Assembly: GCF_029958905.1 (NCBI RefSeq)
Contig: NZ_CP124614.1
Location: forward strand, 434,001 to 498,000
Length of the DNA: 64,000 bases
Origin: Vibrio sp. YMD68
GTDB lineage: Bacteria > Pseudomonadota > Gammaproteobacteria > Enterobacterales > Vibrionaceae
Reading direction: 5' to 3'
Shown here in pieces: positions 51,081 to 62,830 of this stretch (positions are counted from its first letter, which is position 1; each line of letters opens with the position of its first letter). The notes beneath the pieces were generated by a model. That model worked only from the letters and a program-made list of their open reading frames with translations, was not told the DNA's origin and did no database searches. The position numbers were made by a program, and so were the translations under genes.

Positions 51081-52816
51081 AAACGAAAAAGAGTTCCGTC
51101 TCCCCAAAGCTTGCCAAATCTAAGTCCAAAACGGACGCTCCCTTGTTGATCCGTTGGCGCTTTTATCTATTGCTGGTGTGCGTTTTTGCCTGCTTTTCTA
51201 TTTTGGTGGCTCGTATTGGCTACATTCAAGTGATTGAACCTGATAACTTGATCCGACAAGGTGATCTGCGCACCGTGAGAGCTAAGACGATTCATTCAGC
51301 GCGTGGAATTATTTCCGACCGTAATAATGAGCCTCTTGCTGTCAGTGTACCAGTAGAGGCCGTCTGGGCTGATCCTGTGGCTATCTTTAAGGGCAAAGGG
51401 CTCGAAGACCTTGATAGGTGGCACGCATTGGCAGATGTCCTCGGACTCGATCGTCAAAGCTTGGTTAAGAAAATCAAGAGCAATGACAAGCGTCGATTTA
51501 TCTATCTTCAGCGACAAGTCAGCCCTGCAATGGCCAATTATATTCGTGAGCTCAAGCTACCCGGTGTTGGGCTAAAGTCGGAATCAAGAAGATACTACCC
51601 AGCAGGTGAAGTTAGTGCTCACTTAGTTGGTGTAACTGGCATCGACGGTCACGGTTTAGAAGGAGTGGAACGAAGTTATGACAAATGGTTGACTGGTGAG
51701 GCTGGCAAACGAATTATCCGTAAAGATCGCTATGGACGCGTGGTTGAAAATATATCGCTAGAAGAGCATGAAGAAGGGAAACCTTTAGAGCTCACCATCG
51801 ATCAGCGCTTACAGGCGATTTCTTACCGAGCCATTAAACAGGCGGTTGCCGATACCAGAGCAACCTCAGGATCGGCTATTTTGTTAGATGTAAAAAGCGG
51901 CGCAGTTTTATCGATGGTTAATGCGCCATCTTACAACCCGAATAACCGCTCAGATTTGCAATCATTTAAAATGAGAAATCGAGTGATCACCGATGCGTTT
52001 GAACCCGGATCTACCGTTAAACCTTTTGTGGTTTTAGCGGCACTTGAAAATGGTTCAGCGACAAAAGATACGGTGATCGATACGGGCAACGGCATCATGC
52101 GTATCGGTGGTAGCCGAGTGGTGGATACCTCAAAGGTAGGAAAAGCGAACTTAACGACGATATTGCAAAAGTCGAGTAACATAGGGGTTGCAACATTGGC
52201 TTTGGATATGCCGCTTGAAGCGCTATTAGGTATGTACAGTTCGGTCGGTTTTGGTGAAACCTCGGGTCTTAACCTTGTCGGTGAAACGTCGGGTATTTTT
52301 CCCAACAGACGACGCTGGTCAAAACATGAAATCGCCACGCTCTCCTTTGGTTATGGGTTAACCATTACCCCTCTTCAGCTGGCTCATGCTTATGCGACCT
52401 TGGGAAACTACGGCGAATATCAACCTATTCATATCATCGAAAACAATCAGCAAGACCTTTCTAGACAAGTCATTGATAGTGATAACGCTCGCTTGGTGTT
52501 GGAAATGCTAGAAACGGTGACCCAACCTGGCGGAACAGCGACAAGAGCGGCCGTTCCTGGTTATAGAATTGCAGCTAAGACAGGGACCTCACGTAAAGCG
52601 GTGGCGGGTGGATATGGCGATGAATACTTTGCGTACACAGCAGGTATCGCTCCAGCGAGTAACCCAAGACTAGCCCTAGTTGTGGTGGTTAACGAGCCAC
52701 AAGGTGATAATTATTATGGCGGTTCGGTTGCAGGCCCCGTTTTCTCTGAGATCATGAAAGGTGCGCTACAGATATTGAACGTTGCACCCGATGAAAATCA
52801 ATTTAAAAGTCATTAG
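51077..52816 (+). CDS. ftsI: Peptidoglycan transpeptidase FtsI (PBP3)
   Basis: Septal class B penicillin-binding protein, target of several beta-lactams. The 579 residues have one N-terminal membrane helix (about 25-45), the PBP dimer domain and the transpeptidase domain. The active-site serine is Ser312 in GSTVKPF. SSN is seen in LQKSSNIGVAT and the third motif in AAKTGTSRK. It overlaps ftsL by 4 nt and is followed by murE after 16 nt. Confidence 0.97.
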   Translation: MKTKKSSVSPKLAKSKSKTDAPLLIRWRFYLLLVCVFACFSILVARIGYIQVIEPDNLIRQGDLRTVRAKTIHSARGIISDRNNEPLAVSVPVEAVWADPVAIFKGKGLEDLDRWHALADVLGLDRQSLVKKIKSNDKRRFIYLQRQVSPAMANYIRELKLPGVGLKSESRRYYPAGEVSAHLVGVTGIDGHGLEGVERSYDKWLTGEAGKRIIRKDRYGRVVENISLEEHEEGKPLELTIDQRLQAISYRAIKQAVADTRATSGSAILLDVKSGAVLSMVNAPSYNPNNRSDLQSFKMRNRVITDAFEPGSTVKPFVVLAALENGSATKDTVIDTGNGIMRIGGSRVVDTSKVGKANLTTILQKSSNIGVATLALDMPLEALLGMYSSVGFGETSGLNLVGETSGIFPNRRRWSKHEIATLSFGYGLTITPLQLAHAYATLGNYGEYQPIHIIENNQQDLSRQVIDSDNARLVLEMLETVTQPGGTATRAAVPGYRIAAKTGTSRKAVAGGYGDEYFAYTAGIAPASNPRLALVVVVNEPQGDNYYGGSVAGPVFSEIMKGALQILNVAPDENQFKSH

Positions 52817-52832
52817 CTAAGAGATAAATAGC

Positions 52833-54320
52833 ATGAGTTCTGAAATTACACTTGGTGAGTTACTACAACCTTGGATTGAGTTGTCTGACTCAACCCTTCA
52901 TCACCTACCAGTCACTCACTTAGAGTTGGATAGTCGTAACGTTTCTTCTGGCGATGTTTTCTTGGCGGTGAAAGGTCATCAAGTGGATGGACGACGTTAC
53001 ATTAATGCTGCCGTCCAACAAGGCGCTTCATGCGTTATTGCTCAAGCTTGCGAACTAAAGTCTCATGGTTTGATTGAGGATATTTCAGGTATCTCAGTTA
53101 TCTATATCAACGATCTTGATACTTTTCTTTCTCCGTTAGCGGGGCGTTTGTATTCTGAAAAGCCAAGTTCGCTTATCGGAGTGACAGGGACCAACGGTAA
53201 GACGACCATTACTCAGCTGATCGCTCAATGGCTTGGGCTTATCGACCAATCAGCAGTGGTGATGGGCACAACCGGCAATGGATTTTTAAACGATTTACAA
53301 CCCGCGATTAATACCACGGGGAACGCGATTGAAATTCAGCATACACTTCATCAATTTGCACAGAAAGGGGCAGACTATGCCGCGTTAGAGATTTCATCTC
53401 ACGGGTTAGTTCAAGGTCGAGTCAGTGCCTTGCCGTTTTCTGTCGGCGTTTTTACCAACTTAAGTCGTGATCATTTAGATTATCACGGGACGATGCATGA
53501 GTATGGTGAAGCGAAAAAAACACTCTTTACCCAGCACCAATGTAGTACAGCGGTCATTAACATTGACGACCCTGTTGGTTTGGCGTGGTGTGATGAACTT
53601 GCTAACACTGTTGGTGTCTCTTTATCGCCTTGTTCCGATGTGAAAACCACGGTTTTTGCCACGGACGTTAAATACCAAGAGTCTGGGATTACTTTAACTT
53701 TCTCTGGTAAGTTTGGTGAGGGCAGCTTTACCGCCCCACTGATTGGTGAATTCAATGCAAGTAATCTTTTATTGGCGCTAACCACCTTATTGAGCTTGGG
53801 TTTTGATAAGCAATCTTTGATAGAAACGGCTGAGCACATTACGCCTGTTTTAGGCCGTATGGAACTGTTCAGTGCGGCACAAAAAGCCAAAGTGGTGGTG
53901 GATTATGCTCACACGCCCGACGCCCTTGAAAAGGCACTGCTGGCGCTAAAAGTTCATTGCTCAGGAAAGCTATGGGCGATTGTAGGTTGTGGCGGTGACC
54001 GTGATACAGGTAAGCGACCAATGATGGCAAAAATCGCTGAAACTCAAGCTGATCACATTATTTTTACGGATGACAATCCACGCAGTGAATCGCCTCAATT
54101 GATCGTTTCAGATATGCTTGCAGGTCTTGATTACCCTGATGATGCTTATGTTGAGCACAACCGTTATCTCGCATTGCAATACGCGTTATCACAAGCTGAT
54201 GAGAACGATATCGTATTATTGGCTGGAAAAGGGCATGAAGATTATCAAGTGATGGCCAATGAAATCGTTCACTACTCTGACCGAGAATCTGCATTGCAAT
54301 TATTAGGAATAACATCATGA
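52833..54320 (+). CDS. murE: UDP-MurNAc-L-Ala-D-Glu:meso-DAP ligase
   Basis: Adds meso-diaminopimelate to the peptidoglycan stem peptide. The 495 residues contain the three Mur ligase domains with the ATP loop [11 protein letters not shown], the carbamylated-lysine region and the DDNPRSESP motif that marks meso-DAP rather than lysine specificity. Its stop overlaps murF by 4 nt. Confidence 0.97.
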   Translation: MSSEITLGELLQPWIELSDSTLHHLPVTHLELDSRNVSSGDVFLAVKGHQVDGRRYINAAVQQGASCVIAQACELKSHGLIEDISGISVIYINDLDTFLSPLAGRLYSEKPSSLIGVTGTNGKTTITQLIAQWLGLIDQSAVVMGTTGNGFLNDLQPAINTTGNAIEIQHTLHQFAQKGADYAALEISSHGLVQGRVSALPFSVGVFTNLSRDHLDYHGTMHEYGEAKKTLFTQHQCSTAVINIDDPVGLAWCDELANTVGVSLSPCSDVKTTVFATDVKYQESGITLTFSGKFGEGSFTAPLIGEFNASNLLLALTTLLSLGFDKQSLIETAEHITPVLGRMELFSAAQKAKVVVDYAHTPDALEKALLALKVHCSGKLWAIVGCGGDRDTGKRPMMAKIAETQADHIIFTDDNPRSESPQLIVSDMLAGLDYPDDAYVEHNRYLALQYALSQADENDIVLLAGKGHEDYQVMANEIVHYSDRESALQLLGITS

Positions 54321-55678
54321 TCTCAGTTTCCTTATCGACATTAGCGACCGTACTGAATGCACAGCTAATTGGCCCGGACGGTGTGATTGATCAAGTTTCA
54401 ACGGATACAAGGAATATTGAATCCGGTACTTTATTTATTGCGCTTGTTGGAGAGCGTTTTGATGCGCACAACTTTGTTGGGCAAGCGATTGAAAATGGCG
54501 CTTCGGCATTGATCGTCAGTCGACCATGCGATGTGGATGTACCGCAGCTGCTAGTGGAAGATACGAAGAAGGCATTAGGACTCGTCTCATCGTGGGTTCA
54601 CCAACAATGCCAAACGCCGACGGTCGCTATTACGGGCAGTTGTGGAAAAACAACCGTGAAAGAAATGTTGGCGGGCATCTTGTCGAATCGGGGGCAAGTC
54701 CTTTATACCGAAGGGAATTTTAACAATGATATCGGTGCACCACTGACGCTGCTTCGATCTAAAGCCAGTTACGATTACGCGGTGATTGAATTGGGCGCTA
54801 ATCATATTGGTGAAATTGCGTACACAACTGAGCTAGTGAAGCCTGATATTGCACTGGTTAACAATGTGGCTGCCGCGCATCTTGAAGGTTTTGGCTCTAT
54901 GGATGGGGTGAAAATAGCGAAAGGTGAAATCTACCAGGGTCTCCCTAAAAACGGGGTGGCTGTCATCAACTTAGATAGCAATGGTGGTGCCTATTGGGAT
55001 GACGTCCTTTCTGATAAAAGGTTGGTCACTTTCTCGGTCATCGACAGCAAAGCTGATTTTTTCGCTTCTGAGATCTCAATAAATGACATGGGGGCGGCGC
55101 AATTTTTGATGCAAACGCCGCTTGGCAGTATAACTGTTCAGTTAGGGATTATTGGGCAACACAATATTGCGAATGCACTGGCGGCTTGTGCATTGGCGAT
55201 TGAGTTGGGTATTGACTTAGAAACCATTCAATTTGGGTTGCTTCATTTGCCTAACGTAAAAGGCCGAGTGGAAGCGATTGAAGTATCGGAATCGATCCAT
55301 TTAATTGATGACAGTTATAACGCTAGTGTCCCAGCCATGCATGCCGCTGTTGATTTGTTGGCCAGTTTTAAAAGCCCGCGTTGGTTAATTTTAGGTAATA
55401 TGGCAGAGTTAGGCAGCGAAAGCCTTGCACTTCATCGCCAAGTCGGTGAACATGCAGCCCGATTTAATTTTGAGTACGTTTTAACGTATGGCGAAGATGC
55501 CAAAGTGATCAGTGATCTCTGTAATGGTCATCACTTCGAAACACATGAACGTATGAACGCATACATTGAGCAGCAACTAGAACAGCATAATAAACGACAC
55601 CACACACTATTGGTCAAAGGCGCAAATAGTGCGGGGATGAGTAACATTGTGGCTGCTTTGAAGGAGAACCATTCATGA
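54317..55678 (+). CDS. murF: UDP-MurNAc-tripeptide:D-Ala-D-Ala ligase
   Basis: Adds D-Ala-D-Ala, the last cytoplasmic ligase step. The 453 residues carry the ATP loop [15 protein letters not shown], the metal-binding [10 protein letters not shown] and the C-terminal [12 protein letters not shown]. It overlaps murE and mraY by 4 nt each (ATGA), so the three are coupled. Confidence 0.97.
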   Translation: MISVSLSTLATVLNAQLIGPDGVIDQVSTDTRNIESGTLFIALVGERFDAHNFVGQAIENGASALIVSRPCDVDVPQLLVEDTKKALGLVSSWVHQQCQTPTVAITGSCGKTTVKEMLAGILSNRGQVLYTEGNFNNDIGAPLTLLRSKASYDYAVIELGANHIGEIAYTTELVKPDIALVNNVAAAHLEGFGSMDGVKIAKGEIYQGLPKNGVAVINLDSNGGAYWDDVLSDKRLVTFSVIDSKADFFASEISINDMGAAQFLMQTPLGSITVQLGIIGQHNIANALAACALAIELGIDLETIQFGLLHLPNVKGRVEAIEVSESIHLIDDSYNASVPAMHAAVDLLASFKSPRWLILGNMAELGSESLALHRQVGEHAARFNFEYVLTYGEDAKVISDLCNGHHFETHERMNAYIEQQLEQHNKRHHTLLVKGANSAGMSNIVAALKENHS

Positions 55679-56757
55679 TTATTTGGCTTGCAGAGTTATT
55701 TCAGCCTTATGTGTCTTTTTTCCGTTTATTTGAATACCTTTCATTTAGAGCGATTGTTAGTATTTTAACCGCGTTAGGTCTGTCTCTTTGGATGGGACCT
55801 CGACTTATTAAACGCTTGCAGATGTTACAAATAGGCCAAGTCGTTCGCAACGACGGACCAGAATCTCATTTTAGCAAACGTGGTACGCCAACCATGGGCG
55901 GCATCATGATCCTTGCTGCCATTATTATTACCGTCTTGCTTTGGGCTGACTTAACCAACCCTTATGTTTGGGCTGTCGTCGGAGTATTATCGGGTTATGG
56001 TGTCGTTGGGTTTGTGGATGATTATCGTAAAGTCGTTAGAAAAAACAGTGATGGATTGATTGCACGCTGGAAGTATTTCTGGCAATCAGCGATTGCGCTG
56101 GTGGTTGCATTTGCATTGTACTGGCATGGTAAAGATACCGCTGCCACCCAGCTCGTCGTGCCATTTTTTAAAGAAGTCATGCCACAGCTGGGCTTGTTCT
56201 ACATCGTATTAACCTACTTTGTGATTGTGGGGACCAGTAATGCGGTGAACCTAACTGATGGCCTTGACGGTTTAGCCATTATGCCGACAGTCTTAGTCGC
56301 TGCTGGTTTTGCTGCTATTGCCTGGGCAACAGGTAATGTTAACTTTGCCAACTATTTGCATATCCCACACATCCCACTGGCGTCTGAGTTGGTGATTGTA
56401 TGTACAGCCATTGTTGGCGCTGGGTTAGGCTTTTTATGGTTCAATACCTATCCTGCTCAAGTCTTCATGGGAGATGTGGGTTCTTTAGCGCTTGGCGGTG
56501 CATTAGGTACTATCGCGGTATTGGTTCGTCAAGAATTCGTACTGGTCATTATGGGTGGTGTTTTCGTGATTGAGACGTTGTCTGTCATTCTACAAGTGGG
56601 TTCATACAAGCTTCGTGGGCAGCGAATCTTCCGCATGGCACCAATACACCACCATTATGAATTAAAAGGTTGGCCAGAGCCGCGTGTTATCGTTCGATTT
56701 TGGATTATTTCAATTGTGCTTGTTTTGATCGGTTTAGCCACACTTAAAGTGCGTTAA
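55675..56757 (+). CDS. mraY: Phospho-MurNAc-pentapeptide transferase
   Basis: Makes lipid I on undecaprenyl phosphate in the inner membrane. The 360 residues hold ten hydrophobic helices with the catalytic acidic motif [20 protein letters not shown] and the C-terminal [12 protein letters not shown] histidine cluster. The family length fits E. coli MraY. murD follows after 39 nt. Confidence 0.98.
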   Translation: MIIWLAELFQPYVSFFRLFEYLSFRAIVSILTALGLSLWMGPRLIKRLQMLQIGQVVRNDGPESHFSKRGTPTMGGIMILAAIIITVLLWADLTNPYVWAVVGVLSGYGVVGFVDDYRKVVRKNSDGLIARWKYFWQSAIALVVAFALYWHGKDTAATQLVVPFFKEVMPQLGLFYIVLTYFVIVGTSNAVNLTDGLDGLAIMPTVLVAAGFAAIAWATGNVNFANYLHIPHIPLASELVIVCTAIVGAGLGFLWFNTYPAQVFMGDVGSLALGGALGTIAVLVRQEFVLVIMGGVFVIETLSVILQVGSYKLRGQRIFRMAPIHHHYELKGWPEPRVIVRFWIISIVLVLIGLATLKVR

Positions 56758-56796
56758 TCATTTTGTAGCAGATGTACTGACTATTATGGACAAAAA

Positions 56797-58128
56797 ATGA
56801 ATCCGTGGGATAAGGTTGAAAATGTTGTTGTAGTAGGGCTTGGTATTACTGGGCTCTCTGTGGTTAAGCACCTTTTGCAAGTATCTTTGCAAGTATCAAA
56901 ACCACTTTCGATACAGGTGATTGATACTCGCTTAGAGCCTCCGGGCGCCGCTGAACTGCCGCACAATGTTTCTCTTCACAAGGGCGGTTGGAATACGTCT
57001 TGGCTCCAAAATGCGGATCTTATTGTCGTTAATCCGGGGATTGCACTTGCAACCCCTGAGCTGCAGCAAGCCTCTCTTGCAGGCATTAAGCTGGTTGGAG
57101 ATATTGAACTCTTTGCTTGGCAAGTGGATAAACCGGTGATTGCGATCACAGGTTCAAATGGAAAAAGTACCGTTACCGATCTTTCCGGGGTGGTTGCTAA
57201 AGCATCAGGGTTAACTGTAGGCGTTGGTGGTAATATTGGTGTTCCAGCGCTTGATCTGCTTCAGCAAGACGCGGATCTCTATATCCTAGAGCTGTCCAGT
57301 TTTCAGTTGGAAACCACTTCTAGTCTTCATTTAGCTGCGGCTGCATTTTTGAATCTTTCAGAAGATCATATGGATCGCTATGAAGGAATGCAGGACTACC
57401 GTGAGGCCAAACTGCGTATTTTTCAACATGCAGAACAGTGTATTGTTAATCATCAAGATAAAGCCACGTACCCTGTCGACTCAAACACGCCTTTAATCAC
57501 GTTTGGATTAGACGGTTCGAGCAACTACTGTTTAGGCCAATTTGAAGGTCAAGAGTACTTGATGGCCAATGGCAACCCCGTGATTTCGACAGCAGAGTTA
57601 ACACTTGTTGGGCGTCATAACGTGGCTAATGTTTTAGTGGTTTTGGCATTGCTTGAACAAGTGGGTGTCGATATTAATAAAGGGCTCTCTGCGCTGAAGT
57701 CTTACAGTGGCCTGACTCATCGGTGTCAGCTCGTCGCTGATAATAGAGGCGTTAAGTGGGTCAATGACTCTAAGGCGACTAATGTTGCGAGCACCGCTGC
57801 TGCGTTGTCGGGTTTAGATTGCAAGGGCACACTTTATTTGCTTGTTGGTGGAGACGGCAAAGGGGCCGATTTTTCAGAATTAGCCGATATACTAGGCCCA
57901 ATGAATGTCCAACTTTGCTGTTATGGTGCCGATGCTGACAGGCTGTTATCCCAGCATCCATCCGCTAGAAAGTATCAAACTATGAATGACATCATTGCTG
58001 AGATATCTCCAAAACTGGAACAAGGTGATATGGTGATGCTTTCCCCGGCTTGTGCCAGTTTCGATCAGTACTCGAACTTTATGGCGAGAGGGGATGCTTT
58101 CATTGAGTTGGCATCGCAATACGCGTAA
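56797..58128 (+). CDS. murD: UDP-MurNAc-L-Ala:D-Glu ligase
   Basis: Adds D-glutamate to UDP-MurNAc-L-Ala. The 443 residues have the N-terminal Rossmann motif [13 protein letters not shown], the ATP loop [14 protein letters not shown], and the WVNDSKATN and [11 protein letters not shown] signatures. An in-frame duplication of 12 bp gives the doubled LQVSLQVS near residue 30, in a loop between the first Rossmann strand-helix and the next strand. Confidence 0.97.
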   Translation: MNPWDKVENVVVVGLGITGLSVVKHLLQVSLQVSKPLSIQVIDTRLEPPGAAELPHNVSLHKGGWNTSWLQNADLIVVNPGIALATPELQQASLAGIKLVGDIELFAWQVDKPVIAITGSNGKSTVTDLSGVVAKASGLTVGVGGNIGVPALDLLQQDADLYILELSSFQLETTSSLHLAAAAFLNLSEDHMDRYEGMQDYREAKLRIFQHAEQCIVNHQDKATYPVDSNTPLITFGLDGSSNYCLGQFEGQEYLMANGNPVISTAELTLVGRHNVANVLVVLALLEQVGVDINKGLSALKSYSGLTHRCQLVADNRGVKWVNDSKATNVASTAAALSGLDCKGTLYLLVGGDGKGADFSELADILGPMNVQLCCYGADADRLLSQHPSARKYQTMNDIIAEISPKLEQGDMVMLSPACASFDQYSNFMARGDAFIELASQYA

Positions 58129-58146
58129 TTAAGACAAAGGAAAAGC

Positions 58147-59346
58147 ATGCAAGTTAGGCGTATTTTATCGGGCGTACATGAATGGTTTTCGCAAACAGCG
58201 CCTGAGCCGTTATTTGATCGCCAATTGGTCTGGATTTCTCTTGGTCTTATGTTGACTGGTCTAGTGATTGTCACATCGGCCTCTTTTCCTATTAGTTCTC
58301 GCTTAACCGATCAGCCCTTTCACTTCATGTTTCGTCATGGCGTCTTTTTATTGCTCGCTTTGTTTACCTCAGCGATTGTGCTTCAGGTCCCGCTTAAAAA
58401 ATGGCTGCAATACAGTTCGCTCTTACTTGGTGTCTCCTTTTTCTTACTTATTGTTGTGCTACTGATCGGTAAGTCTGTCAATGGCGCATCACGTTGGATC
58501 CCTCTTGGGTTATTTAACCTTCAACCTGCGGAAGTGGCCAAACTGTCGTTGTTTATTTTTATGGCAGGTTACCTTGTTAGAAAGCAAGCTGAAGTGAGGG
58601 AGACATTTTTTGGTGGCTTTATGAAGCCCATCATGGTGTTTGCTGCGCTGGCGGTTTTGCTACTAGGCCAGCCAGATCTTGGTACTGTCATCGTGATGTT
58701 AGTGACTCTATTTGGCATGTTGTTTATTGCTGGGGCTAAGTTATCTCAGTTTATCGCTTTAATGGTTGCGGGAATCATGGCCGTCATTGCTTTGATTATT
58801 GCAGAGCCCTATCGAATGAGGCGTGTTACGTCATTTTTGGACCCTTGGGAAGATCCTTTCGGGAGCGGTTATCAGTTAACTCAATCACTGATGGCATTCG
58901 GTCGAGGTGAATGGTTCGGGCAGGGATTAGGGAATTCCATTCAAAAACTGGAGTACTTGCCAGAAGCACATACCGATTTTGTATTTGCGGTATTGGCTGA
59001 GGAACTAGGCTTCATCGGTGTCGTTCTGGTACTACTACTCATTTTTAGTCTGGTTCTTAAAGCCCTGTTTATTGGTAAAAAAGCATTTGAAAACAACCAA
59101 CTGTTTGGTGGTTATTTGGCGTTTGGTATTGGCATTTGGTTTGCGTTTCAAACTCTCGTCAATGTCGGGGCGGCTTCGGGTATCGTTCCGACCAAAGGAT
59201 TAACGCTACCACTGATCAGTTACGGTGGTTCAAGCCTCATTGTTATGACTGTTGCTGTCTCTATTTTATTGAGAATTGATCACGAATGTCGGCTGCAGTC
59301 TGTCCCCAAATTAAATTTAGAAAAAGATGATAATGAAAAAGAATAA
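58147..59346 (+). CDS. ftsW: Septal peptidoglycan glycosyltransferase FtsW
   Basis: SEDS-family polymerase paired with FtsI at the septum. The 399 residues have ten membrane helices and the family signatures [17 protein letters not shown]-like [11 protein letters not shown], the catalytic Asp in [10 protein letters not shown], and [23 protein letters not shown] lies 6 nt before ATG 58147. The 3' end overlaps murG. Confidence 0.97.
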   Translation: MQVRRILSGVHEWFSQTAPEPLFDRQLVWISLGLMLTGLVIVTSASFPISSRLTDQPFHFMFRHGVFLLLALFTSAIVLQVPLKKWLQYSSLLLGVSFFLLIVVLLIGKSVNGASRWIPLGLFNLQPAEVAKLSLFIFMAGYLVRKQAEVRETFFGGFMKPIMVFAALAVLLLGQPDLGTVIVMLVTLFGMLFIAGAKLSQFIALMVAGIMAVIALIIAEPYRMRRVTSFLDPWEDPFGSGYQLTQSLMAFGRGEWFGQGLGNSIQKLEYLPEAHTDFVFAVLAEELGFIGVVLVLLLIFSLVLKALFIGKKAFENNQLFGGYLAFGIGIWFAFQTLVNVGAASGIVPTKGLTLPLISYGGSSLIVMTVAVSILLRIDHECRLQSVPKLNLEKDDNEKE

Positions 59347-60394
59347 ACGATTACTGGTAATGGCTGGAGGGACTGGAGGACATGTTTTTCCGGGGTTAGC
59401 CGTGGCCAAGAAACTTCAGCAACAAGGCTGGGATATTCGTTGGTTAGGCACGGCTGACCGTATGGAAGCCGATCTCGTTCCAAAGCATGGTATCGAGATT
59501 GATTTTATTAAAGTGAAAGGGATTCGAGGCCAAAGAATGGTTGGCCTTCTTCAAGCACCCTTTCAAATTTTGGCGGCGATATTACAGGCTCGAAACTACA
59601 TTAAAGCTTGGCAACCTGACGTTGTTCTCGGTATGGGCGGGTATGTAAGTGGGCCTGGTGGCATTGCTGCCTGGTTGAGTGGTGTCCCTGTTGTACTTCA
59701 TGAACAAAATGCCGTTGCGGGGCTAACCAATCAATGGTTGTCCAAGATTGCCAAAAAAGTATTTCAGGCATTTCCTGGTGCTTTTCCTGATGCACAAGTT
59801 GTCGGTAACCCAGTACGAGAAGATGTGGCGGCTATTACGGAGCCTGAAAGCCGCTTGGCAGCGCGTAGCACCCCAATTCGTATACTGGTAATGGGCGGAA
59901 GTCAGGGAGCACGAATTCTAAATCACACCTTACCGGAAGTGATGGGGCAACTCGGTGATCAGTATCAGATCCTTCATCAAGCCGGACGAAGCAATCAAAC
60001 GGATGTCAGCGAGCGTTATCAACAGCATAATGTTGCTAATTTTGAAGCGGTTGAGTTTATTGATGATGTTGCAGCGGCGTATCAATGGGCAGACTTGGTG
60101 GTTTGCCGATCCGGAGCCTTAACGGTTTCTGAGCTTTCAGCCGCTGGAGTCGGGGCGATTTTTATCCCATTCATGCACAAAGATCGCCAGCAGGCACTCA
60201 ATGCCGATCATCTGGTAGAATGTGGCGCTGCGAAAATGATAGAACAGCCAGAACTCACGGTAGAAAAACTGGCTAACATGATTAAAGAATTAGACCGCCC
60301 AACATTGTTAAATATGGCAAGCAACGCGAGAGGTGCTGCGATGCTTGAAGCGGATCAAATCGTCGCCGATGCCATTATTGCCCTGAGTAACTAA
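59327..60394 (+). CDS. murG: Lipid II synthase MurG
   Basis: GT-B glycosyltransferase that adds GlcNAc to lipid I. The 355 residues have the glycine-rich [14 protein letters not shown] loop, the second loop [24 protein letters not shown] and the UDP-GlcNAc site [11 protein letters not shown]. ATGs at 59327 and 59333 are both possible; either overlaps the ftsW end (20 or 14 nt). murC follows after 12 nt. Confidence 0.97.
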   Translation: MIMKKNKRLLVMAGGTGGHVFPGLAVAKKLQQQGWDIRWLGTADRMEADLVPKHGIEIDFIKVKGIRGQRMVGLLQAPFQILAAILQARNYIKAWQPDVVLGMGGYVSGPGGIAAWLSGVPVVLHEQNAVAGLTNQWLSKIAKKVFQAFPGAFPDAQVVGNPVREDVAAITEPESRLAARSTPIRILVMGGSQGARILNHTLPEVMGQLGDQYQILHQAGRSNQTDVSERYQQHNVANFEAVEFIDDVAAAYQWADLVVCRSGALTVSELSAAGVGAIFIPFMHKDRQQALNADHLVECGAAKMIEQPELTVEKLANMIKELDRPTLLNMASNARGAAMLEADQIVADAIIALSN

Positions 60395-60406
60395 CGAGAT
60401 AAATCT

Positions 60407-61861
60407 ATGACCATTAAACATACACAAGATCTAGCCCAAATCAGAGCAATAGTCCCAGAGATGCGTCGCGTAAAAAGCATTCATTTCATTGGTATCGGTG
60501 GTGCTGGCATGAGCGGTATCGCAGAAGTGCTGCTCAACGAAGGTTACCAAATCACAGGGTCTGATCTTGCTCAAAACCCTGTGACTGCAAGGTTATCCTC
60601 AAAAGGCGCAACGGTTTATATAGGTCATCAAGCAAGTAATGTTGAAGAGGCCAGTGTTGTTGTTGTTTCAACAGCCATCAACGAAGAGAATCCAGAGATT
60701 GTTGCGGCTCGTGAATTGAGAATTCCGATTGTACGACGCGCTGAAATGCTGGCAGAACTCATGCGTTTTCGCCATGGTATTGCTGTGGCAGGTACTCATG
60801 GTAAAACCACCACTACAGCGCTCGTCACGCAGATCTATTCAGAAGCAGGCTTAGATCCTACGTTTGTTAATGGTGGCCTGGTTAAAAGTGTTGGCACCAA
60901 TGCACGCTTAGGTTCTAGCCGGATTTTGATCGCTGAAGCCGATGAAAGTGATGCCTCGTTTTTACATCTACAGCCTATGGTCAGTATTGTGACAAATATC
61001 GAAGCGGATCATATGGATACCTACGGTGGCGACTTTGAGGTATTAAAACAGACCTTTATCGATTTCTTACATAATCTTCCATTTTATGGTCAAGCGATTG
61101 TTTGTATTGATGATCCTGTGGTGAGAGAGTTGATCCCACGTATTAGTCGCCAAGTCATTACTTACGGCTTTTCGGAAGATGCTGATGTTCGCCTTGAAAA
61201 CTATCAACAAAATGGTCAGCAGGGTAAATTCACGGTGGTACGAAAGGGTAAAGCAAACCTTGATATTACCTTAAACATACCTGGTCGACACAATGCATTA
61301 AATGCGTCTGCCGCGATAGCCGTTGCCACGGAAGACGATATCAGTGATGAAGCGATTCTTTCTGCCATGATTGGCACTGAAGGTACAGGTCGCCGATTTG
61401 AGCATTTAGGGGAATTTGATACTGGCCGTGGTCAGGCCATGCTTGTTGATGATTACGGACATCACCCAACAGAAGTTGATGTTACGATAAAAGCGGCAAG
61501 AAGTGGCTGGGAAGAAAAACGCCTGGTGATGATATTCCAACCGCATCGATATTCGCGAACTCGTGATTTATATGATGACTTTGCGAATGTTCTTGATCAA
61601 GTTGACGTGTTGCTGATGCTTGATGTCTATCCCGCTGGAGAGCAGCCTATCGCAGGGGCTGATGGCCGTGCCTTATGTCGAACGATTCGTAGCCGAGGCA
61701 GAATCGACCCTATTTTCGTCGCTGATACAGAATCATTGCCAGCTGTTTTAGCGAATGTTTTACAAGATGGTGACCTCGTTTTAACTCAAGGTGCAGGTGA
61801 TGTGGGCAAAGTAGCAAAGCAGCTTGCCACTCTTGAGCTAAATATTAATAAGATGCGCTAA
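60407..61861 (+). CDS. murC: UDP-MurNAc:L-Ala ligase
   Basis: Attaches the first stem-peptide residue. The 484 residues begin with the UDP-binding [15 protein letters not shown], then the ATP loop [24 protein letters not shown] and [10 protein letters not shown]. It is the last gene before the internal ftsQ promoter; ddl, which follows murC in E. coli, is absent. Confidence 0.97.
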   Translation: MTIKHTQDLAQIRAIVPEMRRVKSIHFIGIGGAGMSGIAEVLLNEGYQITGSDLAQNPVTARLSSKGATVYIGHQASNVEEASVVVVSTAINEENPEIVAARELRIPIVRRAEMLAELMRFRHGIAVAGTHGKTTTTALVTQIYSEAGLDPTFVNGGLVKSVGTNARLGSSRILIAEADESDASFLHLQPMVSIVTNIEADHMDTYGGDFEVLKQTFIDFLHNLPFYGQAIVCIDDPVVRELIPRISRQVITYGFSEDADVRLENYQQNGQQGKFTVVRKGKANLDITLNIPGRHNALNASAAIAVATEDDISDEAILSAMIGTEGTGRRFEHLGEFDTGRGQAMLVDDYGHHPTEVDVTIKAARSGWEEKRLVMIFQPHRYSRTRDLYDDFANVLDQVDVLLMLDVYPAGEQPIAGADGRALCRTIRSRGRIDPIFVADTESLPAVLANVLQDGDLVLTQGAGDVGKVAKQLATLELNINKMR

Positions 61862-61938
61862 ACGAAAGGTGAGTATGTCAAATTTGAGAGTTTTGAGAAG
61901 TTAACTGAAATCAGGTTCAGAAAACTCACATTTCGTAT

Positions 61939-61966
61939 TTGATACTTTTGGTTAGCTCAGTATAAT
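61939..61966 (+). promoter_or_regulatory. Predicted internal promoter for ftsQ-ftsA
   Basis: TTGATA (61939-61944), a 16-bp spacer and a perfect TATAAT (61961-61966). It lies in the 186-bp gap between murC and ftsQ, the largest gap in the cluster, about 80 bp before the ftsQ start. Confidence 0.65.
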
Positions 61967-62047
61967 CCCAAGGTTAAAGTGAATGCTTTACCTCTATTAT
62001 TGGGTAGGATAGGGACAGTTTGCTGGCCAGACTAAGGACTACGGACT

Positions 62048-62830
62048 TTGATTAAGACTCATTTAAGTGAAGGCCGTGGTGTTACGTATCTGCCACTAGC
62101 TCAAAGGCACGCTGCTGGTAGTCTGTTTTTGTTGGTTGTTGTATTGCTCATTAGTGCATTGCTTTATTCAACATTGTCTTGGATGTGGGATGATCAAAGG
62201 CTTCCACTGTCAAAGATAGTGGTACAAGGGGAATTAGAGTACGTGACCCCTCGCGATGTACAACACTCTTTTGCTAGACTTGAACATATCGGTACGTTTA
62301 TGTCTCAAGATATCGAGTCTTTGCAAGAGACAGTGCAGTCTATCCCTTGGGTTTCTCAGGTCTCCATTCGTAAGCAGTGGCCTGATACGATAAAGGTTTT
62401 TTTGACCGAACATCAGGCTGAAGCGATATGGAATGGAAGCACCTTACTCAATACTAAAGGCCGAGTATTCAATGGCGACATTGGCCAGTTAGTCGGAGAC
62501 CGGGTCAAACTTTATGGTCCGGCTGACAGTAATGAATATGTTTTAACAACTTGGCGCGACATTGCACCACTGTTTCAAGCGCTAGGTCTAAATATTCAAT
62601 CATTAGTTTTGAATGACCGAAGAGCTTGGCAAATAATTCTAGATAACGGTATGCGTTTAGAATTAGGTAAAGAATCAATGAACGAGCGTATTGCTCGTTT
62701 TATTTCTCTGTATAAGAATTTAGGAAATGACGCTGAGCGAGTCAGCTACATCGACCTTAGATATGATACCGGAGCTGCCGTTGGTTGGTTCCCTGAACCG
62801 GATTTAGCACAAGAGAGTACGGATGACTAA
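62048..62830 (+). CDS. ftsQ: Cell division protein FtsQ
   Basis: Bitopic divisome scaffold that recruits FtsL and FtsB. The 260 residues have a cytoplasmic tail, one membrane helix (about 27-45), a POTRA domain (about 55-125, beginning LSKIVVQGELEYVTP) and a beta domain. The only plausible start is TTG at 62048, with AAGGA 9 nt upstream; the first ATG lies after the membrane helix. The stop overlaps ftsA by 8 nt. Confidence 0.93.
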   Translation: MIKTHLSEGRGVTYLPLAQRHAAGSLFLLVVVLLISALLYSTLSWMWDDQRLPLSKIVVQGELEYVTPRDVQHSFARLEHIGTFMSQDIESLQETVQSIPWVSQVSIRKQWPDTIKVFLTEHQAEAIWNGSTLLNTKGRVFNGDIGQLVGDRVKLYGPADSNEYVLTTWRDIAPLFQALGLNIQSLVLNDRRAWQIILDNGMRLELGKESMNERIARFISLYKNLGNDAERVSYIDLRYDTGAAVGWFPEPDLAQESTDD

